This document shows, piece after piece, positions 11,601 through 21,490 of a DNA stretch of 64,000 nucleotides. Source of the DNA: Mytilus trossulus. Its lineage: Eukaryota > Mollusca > Bivalvia > Mytilida > Mytilidae. The number at the start of each line of letters is the position of its first letter. Positions within the stretch are counted from its first letter, which is position 1. The position numbers and the translations under genes are program-made. The stretch covers positions 72,600,457 through 72,664,456 of the forward strand of contig NC_086374.1 in the NCBI RefSeq assembly GCF_036588685.1, in the 5' to 3' direction. The notes below the pieces were generated by a model. That model was not told where the DNA came from. It made no database searches and saw only the letters and a list, made by a program, of their open reading frames with translations.

Positions 11601-12801
11601 AACAAATTAAATGGCGAAATTTGATATTTGTCAGACAGAACAAAATTTTACTGATTATCATATCAGTCATGTAAATTATTTCCCTTTAATGCCAGCATAT
11701 CAGCTATTTCTATAGAAAATGTTGTTTGAATCACAATTGCACCATTACTTTCTCTTAGAAGACAAAGCAATAAAATATACACATACAAAACAATGTTTTA
11801 AACTATTCATTTATAATATTTATTTATGATAGAAGTTTCCATTTCAAAATTAGAACTTTTTATCCAGTGACTCATACCATAGTAAGATATTATTTTTGTT
11901 AGAAATGATTGACAAAGGTATCAACTAACAGGCACTGATGGTAAGTATTACTTTTTATGTTACAGCACTCGCTTCATACTAACAACATTTCACTTGAGCA
12001 ATCTGCAAAAATATTTTACCAGTTGATTAGTTAGTTGGAGTTAGTTGGAGTAAAAATCTAACTGCAATTTGGTAAACTGTTTTAGTCATTGCTATTGTGA
12101 GACCCCAAAAGTCACTAGATAAGCATTGTAAGTATGTAAGAATCTGAATATACGCAGTTTGATATAGACTTGTCGATATATATAGACCTCGACGGAAAAT
12201 TCGGAAAATTAATGATTCAGTCATATAACCAATACGTATTGAGATTTGAGAAATTTACAAATTAATGAGGAGTTTTTGTACTTCATTGTTCATGTTTTTC
12301 TTTGTTTTTCATCTTATAGTTGGTGTCTTCCTCTCGGTTTTAGTTTGTAATCCCGATTTGTCTTTTCTCTCAGTCGATGTATGACTTTTGTAAAACGTTA
12401 TACTACTGTTGCCTATATATAGAAGAATTGATAAAGGAAATGTTAAATTCTATTATTCGTCAATGAGACAACAAACTTCTTCAAACTACAAATCAGATTT
12501 GTTTTGTTTTAAGTCAATGCAATAACGCTACATTGATTGTGTTTTTGTATTTTTTCTATAATAAAGATTTTAAAAGTTTGACACAGTTATTATTTGAATT
12601 AACATCACTTAAACTATTGGAAAATCTTAAACAAAGCTTGCTTATAATACATATTTACATCTAAATCATTTCTATATACAAACTTTGTTGCTTTCTTTAT
12701 TTCTTACAGCAGTTTAACATTATATAAAATATTTTGCTTACCAAGAAAAGTATTCCAAATGTGATAAGAAAACATTTTGACAATCCGTCACAACATCCCA
12801 T
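2647..12801 (-). CDS. Tetraspanin A, seven coding exons (complete)
   Basis: Four-pass membrane scaffold protein of 284 residues. Coding exons in transcript order are 12742-12801, 8557-8784, 7100-7174, 5012-5122, 4206-4436, 3483-3566 and 2647-2712. All introns are phase 0 with GT donors and AG acceptors. The start MGCCDGLSKCFLITFGILFL carries the juxtamembrane cysteines typical of palmitoylated tetraspanins and opens TM1, which continues in exon 2. Exon 2 ends TM2 with FVGCCGACL; exon 3 is TM3 (YVIIVGLMIVLEVAAAILAA). Exons 4-6 make the large extracellular loop: the CCG motif sits at the start of exon 5 (LDCCGVVN), followed by TCCQF, NTCP and GCYEAL, i.e. six loop cysteines. TM4 spans the junction of exons 6 and 7, and the tail is short (CCLMKEDRKNKDII). 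Length, topology and motifs fit the family, which organises membrane microdomains and partner receptors. The subfamily (CD63/CD9-like or other) cannot be decided here. Confidence 0.93.
3745..3900 (+). repeat. Dispersed repeat D
   Basis: Shares GGGGCCTTTTATAGCTGAC, TCATTGTTGAAGG and GTTGTCTCATTGGCAATCA with 5195-5345, 32400-32540 and, reversed, 7325-7430 and 40405-40530. Intronic in tetraspanin A. Confidence 0.65.
4798..4840 (-). repeat. Truncated hammerhead repeat fragment
   Basis: Reverse complement retains GAGCGTCA, CTGATGA and the stem II GTAGACGA region, but stem III and the cleavage site are lost; the unit tail (GGTAC) joins directly after it. Confidence 0.5.
5195..5345 (+). repeat. Dispersed repeat D
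   Basis: Second copy of the repeat with GGGGCCTTTTATAGCTGAC and CTCATTGGCAATCACAACAC. Intronic. Confidence 0.65.
5605..6857. mobile_element. hAT-like non-autonomous element with TACTCG subterminal repeats
   Basis: Ends TAGGGATGTCAAA (5605) and TTGTCATCCCTA (to 6857) are inverted, as in many hAT elements. The flanking octamers GTTAATTC and ATTAACTT agree at 5 of 8, consistent with an aged 8-bp duplication. Both ends carry dense GATACTCGAGTACTCG-type repeats (5635-5685 and 6770-6848). No transposase is recognisable inside. It lies in intron 3 of tetraspanin A. Confidence 0.6.
7325..7435 (-). repeat. Dispersed repeat D, reversed
   Basis: Contains GAGACAACTCTCCATCCAAA and AAAGTAAACCATTATAGGTC, the reverse orientation of the family. 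Confidence 0.55.
8050..8275 (+). repeat. Dispersed repeat B
   Basis: Family recognised by an N-ATGTGACCTACCAAATAAGA start, a hypervariable GCAACATG-CAGGATCT block, CTTCTGGA and TTTTTGGTGG or similar. Other copies: 21870-22035, 22515-22710, 24330-24535, 28110-28400, 48320-48545. Open frames across it are chance. Confidence 0.55.
9160..9330 (+). repeat. Dispersed repeat C
   Basis: Shares CTGAACTCCGAAGAAAATTC, AAATGGCACAATCAAAAGAT and ACATCTGTCATATTCCGGAC with 46855-47040, and parts with 24985-25095, 44930-45000 and (reversed) 51400-51590. Confidence 0.65.
10026..12125. mobile_element. 2.1-kb foldback element with arms of about 0.8-1 kb
   Basis: The left arm (10026 to about 11090) reads back as the right arm (about 11310-12125). 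Examples: CAATAGCAATGACTAAAACA at 10058 against TGTTTTAGTCATTGCTATTG at 12079, GGTTGGGAACAAACCCTCTA at 10892 against the reverse near 11512-11531, and AACATTGTTTTGTATGTGTA near 10348 against TACACATACAAAACAATGTT near 11776. Arms have small indels and about 10 percent mismatch by eye. Near the centre are nested CTCTATAGAGGG palindromes. No transposase was seen. It sits in intron 1 of tetraspanin A. Confidence 0.8.
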
Positions 12802-13506
12802 GTTTTTCCTCTTTAAAAATATACTATTTAAAATATATTTCGAAATGAGAATCATGTAATAAAAATGTTATCTGCCACTGCCAATCAGTTCGTGACTTTT
12901 TTTCTTTATCTATGTACATAAGAATAAAACTTTAAGGTAAAATAAAGTTAAATGGAAAGAATTTTAACTTATAACATTGTAATTTCAATACAAATCGTAA
13001 TTACGTCTTTCTTCACTTTGTATGTAATTTCCATAATTACCTAAAGTTAACAACTTTTAAACTTTACCTAATCTATTTATTTTTCAATACTATATGACTG
13101 AAACATAGTTATAATATAATTGTTTGTATAGTAAGTAACAACCAAAGAGTCTTCAAAATAGTAAACTGTATTATTTTTATAATATGCTTCACGTCTTTGT
13201 TTTTAAAACTCCTATTCTAATAACTTTTATCCATTTTTCTTACACATGAATTGAAAAAAAATATGCCCCAAAATACTAGTTTCACAAGAACACATTCACA
13301 TTTTTGTTCGGACATGAATTGTTATTGATATGGTTATATTTATAAATTTACTCTTTACAAATTTTTAAACTATTTGAAATACTAAGGCTTTTCTACATCA
13401 GGCATATATCACCTTAGCTGTATTTGGCAAAACTTTTAGGAATTTTGGTTCTCAATGCTCTTCAACTTCGTACTTTAATTGGCCTTTTTAACTTTTTCGG
13501 ATTCGA

Positions 13507-13550
13507 GCGTCACTGATGAGTCTTTTGTAGACGAAACGCGCGTCTAGTGT
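13507..13550 (+). ncRNA. Hammerhead ribozyme motif with damaged stem I
   Basis: GCGTCA, CTGATGA, GTC-TTTTGTA-GAC, GAA, ACGCGCGT, C at 13544, then TAGTGT in place of TGGCGT, which introduces a C-A mismatch. It follows the end of the usual repeat unit (CTCAATGCTCTTCAACTTCG). Confidence 0.65.
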
Positions 13551-13894
13551 ATATACTAAATATTTATGATGAGTTTATTTAAAAGCTGAAGAAGAATCCA
13601 ATTAAAAGAGGTCGTAAACTTCTTCTACAAAGCAAGATAGAAAGAAAGCATAAACAGCTGAATCAAAGGAATATCAAACCACTGTTATGTTGTTTACTCT
13701 AATGATGCAAAAATTAAGTTCGTCATAACCAATATTTTTAGTTTATTTTGTTCCTAGGCTAATGCTCCTCTGAATTAATATATCAATTTGTTAATTCTAT
13801 ATAAGTACATTCTTAACTCATGTTTACATAAATCGCCTTTAATACCAATCTAAGCAATCAGTACTTGTTTGGCTTTATAAATATTTTGATATGA

Positions 13895-13938
13895 GCGTCA
13901 CTGATGAGTCTTATGTAGACGAAACGCTCGTCTGGCGT
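13895..13938 (+). ncRNA. Type I hammerhead ribozyme motif
   Basis: GCGTCA, CTGATGA, GTC-TTATGTA-GAC, GAA, ACGCTCGT, cleavage C at 13932, TGGCGT. All core bases are present. Stem III retains ACG/CGT pairing with a 2-nt loop. Downstream is the usual tail CTAAATTATAATCCTGGTAC. Confidence 0.8.
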
Positions 13939-14429
13939 ACTAAATTATAATCCTGGTACCTTTGATAACTATTCAAGATATATCGTTATTTGAAACAATT
14001 TGAAGTAAAAGATATAAATATCGATGGGGATTTCTATTAATTGAAATGTATTAGAAGAATTGTACGTAGACATTGTGTTCATCAGCTGTATACCTGCATT
14101 GAAAGATTTGAATTGAAAAAATTGAAATTTTGAGAGAGCAATTTTGACCACAATTTTAAAGAAAACAGTTAATTTTACAATGGCTATAGGCTTTAAAATG
14201 TATGAAGAAGCCAAAAAACAACATTAAGATACATTTAAAGGCCCCTTGAATGTTTTTCTTAGGACTGTACGAGCCATCTTGTACGTAAAACTCCCATGGA
14301 CATTTTGAAAAATTGACAGGTATGCTGCTGTTTAAAGTCATGGAAACAAATATAATAAAATACGCCGGGTACATGACATTAAACAGCAACCCAAATGACT
14401 CTATAACACCTAATGATTAACATAAAATT

Positions 14430-14700
14430 GAAAATGGAACTGGGGAATGTGTCAAAGAGACAACAACCCGACCATAGAAAAAACAACAGCATAAGGTCAC
14501 CAACAAGTTCTCAATGTAGCGAGAAATTCCCGTACCCGGAGGCGTCCTTCAGGTGGCCCCTAAACAAATATATACTAGTTCAGTGATAATGAACGCCATA
14601 CTAATTTCCAAATTGTACACAAGAAACTAAAATTAAAATAATACAAGACTCACAAAGGCCAGAGGCTCCTGACTTGAAACATGTTTATGAGATCTAAACC
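14430..14700 (+). repeat. Dispersed repeat A
   Basis: Family with GGGGAATGTGTCAAAGAGAC, CGGAGGCGTCCTTCAG and ACTAGTTCAGTGATAATGAA. Further copies at 21305-21490 and 32970-33170 and, reversed, 46200-46450. Confidence 0.75.
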
Positions 14701-14943
14701 CTCCCCCTATACCTCTAGCCAATGTAGAAAAGTACACGCAAAATAATACCCACATTTAAAATTCAATTCAAAATAAGTCCGAGTCAGATGTAAGAAGATG
14801 TTACCAAAGAAAATAAACAAAATGACAATTATAATGCTGTCTCAAAAATAATTTATTGTGTATTTAGGATTTTGCTATGTACATGGTCAGAATCACACTA
14901 CTAAATTCAATCATTATCAAAAAGTTCCTCACTTGGTCTTCTC

Positions 14944-15034
14944 CAATCTAATTAAAATATTGATCTTCTCTGATTACGTTATACTGCTCATATGCAGTAT
15001 AACGTAATCAGAGATCAATATTTTAATTAGATTG
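14944..15034. mobile_element. 91-bp palindromic MITE with 9-bp target duplication
   Basis: Inverted arms of about 42 bp starting CAATCTAATTAAAATATTGATC and ending in its reverse complement, differing by a 3-bp indel. Flanked by a perfect 9-bp direct repeat GGTCTTCTC at 14935-14943 and 15035-15043. A 9-bp duplication is characteristic of Mutator-like (MULE) insertions. A sibling lies at 23039-23111. Confidence 0.85.
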
Positions 15035-15310
15035 GGTCTTCTCCCGACCGGCAGTAAAACGCTTGTCGAAGTGGGACGTTTGTTTGGCTGTGCGGGATGT
15101 ATCAAGTTCGCAATCACGTCCGGTCAGAAGGGTGACGTTAAATCCGATGCCTCGTGTACAGAGATAGCCACGCTCTTTGCACGTTAAGAACTCTTTGAGG
15201 GGCCGGTAGGTGGCCTGTTACAAGGCGAAATTTCTGTCCCTATCCAATATGCGCTCATTTTCCAGTGGCAGTCCAAATTTCTCCTACCATCATCCTAGAT
15301 GGCCTCTATC
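15035..15310. other. GC-richer block of unknown nature before the TLR pseudogene
   Basis: Markedly higher GC than its surroundings (CCCGACCGGCAGTAAAACGC, TTGAGGGGCCGGTAGGTGGC). No open frame, tRNA or rRNA was recognised. The upstream MITE inserted into its left edge. It may be a fragment of an unrelated repeat. Confidence 0.35.
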
Positions 15311-17153
15311 ATAACAAGCTACCTATTGTATTTATTGTTAACTTGTTCTCGTCCTGAATATGCTGAAATATTTGTCACTGAACGTTAAGCAGCCAACAAT
15401 CTATCAATCAATCTGCAATCAGTTGGTTGAGTTAGAAAGAGATGCCTTTGTTGGATTGAAGAAATTACAGAAACTTAGTCTGCAAAATAATACACTCGGA
15501 TACAGTTTTCTATACTTACCAGAATCAGTGTTTTTAGTAAACTTTATACCTTTGATATTTTAGACGTATTTGAATGTAAAGTTTAATCACAAACATGCAG
15601 AAGAAAACTTACTTAAAAGTGATACATTTGACCTACACGTACCGACACTGCGAACACTTGAAATTGACGTGTTCTTTCATGTTAGTTCACCAGACTCTGG
15701 TTATCTTAAATATAAAGTTTAATCACAAACTTTTGTGCTCCACCAATAGCACGCGTTTGAAAGCACTGATAACGGGAATTTTTTAAGTTACTGAACTTCG
15801 AAAAGCAATGTTTGATAATTTTAAAGAATTAGAGTATATGGATTTATCATCTTGTCCAATAGAAAGATACCAAAGTAATACACTGCAGTATAGGAATATC
15901 AAATATTTGGATTTATCGAACACGCAATTTTTGTCGGACGATATTCGCTTTATTGCCTTTATGAACGACATTAAGACATCTTTTGTTGATACTCTCGTTT
16001 TGTCAAATACTGTAACGGATTATGATTAGGTTTCCATCATTTCATTTCAACTCTTTTTAAGTATTTGTCCAATACAGGAATACGAGAATTGCGTTTAAGC
16101 TATAATTTTTTAATAAAAATAGAATGGCGAACCGATGACATTTCTAGTGACTTGGCAAAAATAGATTTGTCACATACAAAGACAGAACAGCATGTATACA
16201 ATTATGTTATTCCGAGTACTCTTCAAATCTTAGATATTTCACATAACTCTCTCATCCGATTTTCCTATCCAATGGAAAATGTTGTGTGCTTAAATTTAAG
16301 CCATGATATTCTTTCAGAAATTGAATATGACGTGTATGTAAACAATGTCGGGACTGGCGTCAAAGAATTAGATCTATCGTACAATCTTATAACTAGTTTG
16401 GCACAATTTACCTTCCATCAATACTCATCATTAGAAAAATTGATTCTTAGCAATAACGAATTTAATGAGATCACATTTGACTTTGAACATCTTACAGATT
16501 TAAAATTATTAGATTTATCCAATAACAGAATAAAATCATTTAGTCATAAAAGCATGGAAATTTTGTCAGAATTGATGGTAAACAAAAACTTTTCTTTAAA
16601 TTTAGAAAATAACAACCTTCAATGTACCTGTGATACAATTATTTTTCTTAGTTGGATGCAACAAAACCTCCTCCATTTCGTGAACAACAATTTATATAAA
16701 TGTCAATTCAAAGATGGAAGTGTTGTGGTACTTAATGACCTGAATGCAATTATTACACACCTAGAAAGGAAATGTCTATCTTTAACGGCCATCATAGTTT
16801 GCACATCTCTGGGTATTTCAATTACTTGTATCATCATTGCAATAAAACTGGTTTATCGAAATCGTTGGATAGTACTTTATTACTATTATCTCAAGAAAAG
16901 TAAAAATCGTAACACTTCGGAATCGACAGAGTTAGAACAGGGCTTTGTATATGACGCATTCGTTGCTTATGCGGAAGAGGATATGAAATTCGTTCATGAA
17001 GACTGCATTCAAAATTTGGAAACAGACAAGAATTTAAAACTATGCATCCATCATCGAGACTTCCTGCCTGGAGAAGAAATCACCGTCCACATAACTAACG
17101 CTATCCACAGAAGTAGGAAAACAATATGTATAATCACCAAATCTTTTCTTGAG

Positions 17154-17156
17154 TCA
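17154..17156. repeat. Target-site duplication (TCA), left copy
   Basis: TCA directly before TAGTGGAAG. The same triplet follows the right end at 20670-20672. Ignoring the element and one TCA restores an open TIR reading frame. Confidence 0.75.
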
Positions 17157-20100
17157 TAGTGGAAGTTATTATGGACATAATTGTGCAAATCGTGATACAA
17201 GCATGAAATTTGGTATAAAGGTTAACTAAATGATACTTACAAAAAATCCGCTGCTGGCCAGAAAAAAAAATCATTTTTTCAAGATGGCCACCCACACATT
17301 TTGAAAATGGCGTCATAAGAAATAAGCCATTATTTGTTAATCCTTTGAAAGGTGTGTTATATGTAAAATCCAATGTTAGATTTGATAAAAAGCAAATGAA
17401 AGTTTATAATAACGACTAGACAATACAATAATGCAACTTTAGGTGACTTCCGGTTTCAAAATGTCGGCAAAAGAGTAAAAAAAATCGAAAAAAATGGTTT
17501 CAGGTTCCAAATTAGAGGCAAAGACGTAGAAAATATTTTAATTATTTTCATCAACTTAAAAAGTAATAACACAAGCATGAAATACAAGCATGAAATTTGG
17601 TATAAATGGGACTAAACGATAATTAAAAGAAATCAGGTGCTGGCCATCACACATTTCCATTTTTTCAAGATGGCCACCGATCATTTTGCAAATGGCGTCC
17701 TATCCAGTTGTAAATCCTTTAAAGTTGTGTTATAGGTATAATCCAATGTAAGTTTCTATTAAGCGTAATTCACAGTTCCTAAAGTACGAAAAAACAACAC
17801 ATAAATGACAAAAAAGATTTCCGGTTTCAAAATGGCGGCAAAATTTTTGAAAATGTATTTTTCTTATAATTGTCATCAACTTAACAAGTGATATCACATT
17901 CTTTGTTTAGATTAAATGCCTAGTTTTGTTAGAAAGACAGGTTCGTTATTTTATAATTATCTGACAGTAGCCAATGACAAAACTCGTACAAGGAAGGACA
18001 GAACGATAACATTTACAGTCACCAACACAACTGGATTTTTCGCCTCCTCATTTCAAAAGTTCCCGACAGGAGGATGCAACTTAAACGGCAGCCGAAGAAG
18101 TCCTTTTAGGTTCCCAACTGTCATCGCTTTTTTGCCTTCATCCAACTCCAGTGTTCATGAACTGTTACATAAATCAGGCTGAGCCCTCACTTATCCACCT
18201 TGATAAACTGCTCTTTGAATGTGCTCCGGAAAAAAAAAACTCTTGTAGGCGGAACTACATCACAATGCCGCTGCTTCCTGGGTAAAAATTAACGTCGTGC
18301 CTCGTTAACAGCAAGTAGTGATGTTGTTCTGTCAAACACGATACAAACAAATGCTTGTTTTATGTCCATGTATGTGTCTTTATACTTCAGCAAAAGAAAT
18401 AAGTACGTCCCTTACATGTTGAAATACTTCCCATGTCATCCAAATTGACCTATTCCCTTAGTGTCACATCCACTGAATGAATGAAAGGAAGAGTAGCTAC
18501 ACGAGGACCAAACGCATTTGATATATCACGTACAGTAAGCCATCAAAAGTCTTCATTCCTGCCAAAACCTTTTTACAGTTTGTTCCACCATATTTTTGGA
18601 GTGCTGCAATTCTTAATACTATAACATCTGTGTCGGTGCTACTTTTAATTATCGTCTTACAACAATATTCATAATCATGCCGAACATGGACAAACATTCG
18701 TATATCAGCTTCTCCATGCTTACAAGGGGTAGCTGGAAAGTATCCTTATTAGTCTCTACAGAAGCATTTCAATGGGCAAGACACTTGAAAAATTTCGTTT
18801 CCTTGTCATCTTCACAGAAAAAACTACTCCAGAACCCAACTTTTGTCTTCTGTCATCTAGCCTTTCAATGATTCATTTAGTAAATCTAACACAATGTCTA
18901 CTCTTGAATACTTATCGATGCAAGATTTTATTTCAGACCGTATGACACAATTGCAAAATCATCCAATATTGTTGCCCTACAAGGTGGCCTGGAATTAGCC
19001 ATTGATGTCCCATCAACGATGAATGCGTCAGAATTTGGATCTGCAAATTGTTTCAAGTTCATCCATTTGCACTGATTTAATACCACTGTTTAAAATGACA
19101 TCCGAAGACAAAAACAGAGGAGCAGTTTGTCTTTATGGATTTAGAAATATTCCAATTCAATTTGTCCACTGCGACAAGAAATAAAAGTCTAGAAAAGATA
19201 TCTTAGGTTATCTAGCTTTGTTTTTTTACAAAAACGTTTACAGTTTTATTTTACCGACATGATAGGAAGTTGTTCTTTTTTATCTGTTTATAAGAAACCG
19301 GTTCTCCTATCGTTTTGTATTTGCTTCAAACGATCTTCAAATTATTTGCCTTTGATCTTTTTAAAGACATCCTTTTGTGTTCAGTAAGTCGTTCATCTAT
19401 TATAGAATACCTCAAACCACTTGATCTTGCAAATTCATCTGAAAATCTACTGACTTCTGGTCTAGCTACTATCAATACGTCTAAATAAGTTCTTCGGTTA
19501 AAACCTATGACAACACATCGCCCTTAACAATTGTATTATTTTGTTTTTTTGTCTGATCAATTGTGTTATAAGAAAAATATTTTCTGGTCTTACGTACAGT
19601 GAAATTATCATTTTCAAAATCAATTGCCACCTGTGGGTGGCGTAAGAGAAGGGAAGCCATATCTCAGAGAAGGTCGGTAGCGATCGAGAATATGTTACAC
19701 GATCAAGACCTAAATAAATACGGTATCATACTTTATATGGACTGTTTTTATAAAATCGGACTCATGAAATGAGCATACTTCCAAATTCACAAGAAGTTTT
19801 TATTTTATAATTGAACGCCAGGAATTGAACTGTGGTATAGATGACTATAATTTCTTACACCAGTCTATCAAATCATTGAACGTCACAGAGTCATGACATG
19901 ATTATAATTTCTGTGTTTAACCTTCTTAAGTCGATATATACCATTCAAGCTAAAACACATAGAGTTATCTGATGCGCGTGTCTAGTCCTAGGTACATTTG
20001 AACATATATACAAGAATATGCCGTTCTATGTGTTGCAATAATGGTTTTAGTGAGAACATATGTCCATCTACTTTCACGTAATATATCACCCAGAATTTTA

Positions 20101-20669
20101 TAACAAGTCATTTCAATGTGAAATCCACCTCACACGACGATAAACTTATCTTCTCTGTACAAATCAGGCAATTCCCACTGAATATCCATTACCAAAAGAG
20201 GTTGATCTGCCGTTACTATTGATGTTTTTCTCGAATTAACCACATTTTCCGTCTTATCCATTAAATTCCTGATCATTGCAACTGAATGAGCTTGTTTTTA
20301 AACAGTGGCATCATAGATTTTACACTTACTTGAATTTTGTTACATTTTCGCGCATGCGCAAACCCTGTATATGTCAAATACTCATGTCTAGTGAATTATT
20401 CACATGTAAGGAAGGTAGCTACTAAACCTGACTACTGTTTTTCACTAAAAGAAGGTAAACGAAAAGTTTTCCCGAAAAAAATAATATTTTCAAACTGAAA
20501 AAACAGCCATTTTAGAAAACGGCGGTGGCCATCTTGAAAAAATGATTTTTTTTTATGGCCAGCAGTTGTTTCCTCAAAAGTATATAATAATGATGCTTTT
20601 TGGTAATTTTCGTGCTTGTATCATCATTTGCACAATTCCCTCGATTTTGCCTGCTAATATCTTCCACTA
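17157..20669 (-). mobile_element. 3.5-kb DNA transposon with terminal inverted repeats, inside the TLR TIR domain
   Basis: The ends are inverted: TAGTGGAAG at 17157 and CTTCCACTA ending at 20669. Imperfect similarity continues inward: AATTGTGCAAAT then GATACAAGCATGAAA on the left mirrors the right end, and a TTTTTTCAAGATGGCCACC block at 17273-17293 mirrors GGTGGCCATCTTGAAAAAA near 20525-20545. The flanks carry a 3-bp duplication, TCA at 17154-17156 and 20670-20672. The left terminal region is internally duplicated with an offset of about 385 bp (17190 onwards against 17575 onwards). The interior holds a decayed minus-strand transposase-like coding region: AFIVDGTSM around 19010-19030, ANSRPP just downstream, an HVRHDYEY to STDTDVIVL stretch at 18497-18697, then FHSFSGCDT-like residues near 18450. 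I know that combination from many invertebrate transposon-derived predicted proteins but cannot name the superfamily. Confidence 0.8.
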
Positions 20670-20672
20670 TCA
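20670..20672. repeat. Target-site duplication (TCA), right copy
   Basis: TCA directly after CTTCCACTA, matching the left flank at 17154-17156. Confidence 0.75.
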
Positions 20673-21037
20673 TACTACTTCATGTTTGAGTTCAACATGG
20701 CTAAAACAGAGGGGATTTATTCTCGAAAGGGAGAGAATACGTTAATACTGGTGTTCTGTGAAGATATCTTACCACGTGACTTACCTCTTGTGTTGTTAGA
20801 GCTTGTTCAAAGGAGATCTTACATTCCTTATCATGATGATCAAAGAGGAAATATTGAATTCTGGGCAAGAATAAAAGAGGCTATTTGTGGCAATGAGTTG
20901 GAGGTACGGATGCTGAGTATTTCATCTGTTTAATACAACTCTTCAGACTTATATCTAGCCTTAAAATATTCAATATAGAATATATAAATCATGTACATGT
21001 ATATGCAAAAGGTCTAAAAGATACCAGACTTATTATT

Positions 21038-21080
21038 TGGCACGCCAGACACTCTTTTCGTCTTCATAAGACTCGCCAGC
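21038..21080 (-). repeat. Decayed hammerhead repeat fragment
   Basis: Reverse complement has GAGTCTTATGAAGACGAAAAG and TGTCTGGCGTG, but the core reads CTGGCGA instead of CTGANGA. Not expected to cleave. Confidence 0.45.
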
Positions 21081-21304
21081 TAGTATCGCATGAACAAAAA
21101 ACAGTTTCAAAACCAAATCATATATAACAAAGAATCAGTAACTGAAAATTCCGAAAATTTGCGCAAAATGAGACTACAACAATTTTTAATTGGGTGTAAA
21201 AAAACAAACTTTAAAAGTTCGAATGGAACCTAAATAAAATCTCTAAATTGATCGAACGTATAATAATTATCATTTGGTCAACGTAGAACATAGAAAATAA
21301 TAAA

Positions 21305-21490
21305 ATAGGGAATGGACATGGGGAATGTGTCAAAGATACAATAATATGACCATAGAGTAGACAACAGCGGAAGGCCACCAATAGGTCTTCGAAGCAGCGA
21401 GTATGTTATAAATCATCCTTCAGTACCAAAGCTGATGACGCACTCGGGACTGACAGTCCATCTACAGAGGTATCGACCTTGTGCTAATAA
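21305..21490 (+). repeat. Dispersed repeat A, degenerate
   Basis: Begins GGGAATGGACATGGGGAATG and contains GACAACAGCGGAAGGCCACC. Diverged after about 21410. Confidence 0.6.

Larger units (their letters stand above)
15360..20933 (+). pseudogene. Toll-like receptor pseudogene (LRR-LRRCT-TM-TIR), split by a transposon
   Basis: Remnant of a Toll-like receptor, a plasma-membrane pattern-recognition receptor that signals through its cytoplasmic TIR domain. Leucine-rich repeats are readable from 15360 (for example ELEYMDLSSC, IKYLDLSNTQ, VKELDLSYNLITSL, LKLLDLSNNRIKSF). A C-terminal cap follows (NNNLQCTCDTIIFLSWM, then KCQF and RKC), then a transmembrane segment (TAIIVCTSLGISITCIIIAI) and a TIR domain starting FVYDAFVAYAEED with box 2 around HHRDFLPGEE. 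The reading frame is broken by stops at 15561 and 15711, shifts near 15790 and near 16025, and finally by a 3.5-kb insertion after the Glu-Ser codons at 17151-17156. The rest of TIR (MFEFNMAKTEG, then ILVFCEDI and FWARIKEAI) resumes in the same frame at 20673 and ends at 20933. The conserved FW box 3 is present. No signal peptide or full N-terminal ectodomain was found, so the 5' end is missing or lies in unrecognised exons. Confidence 0.88.
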
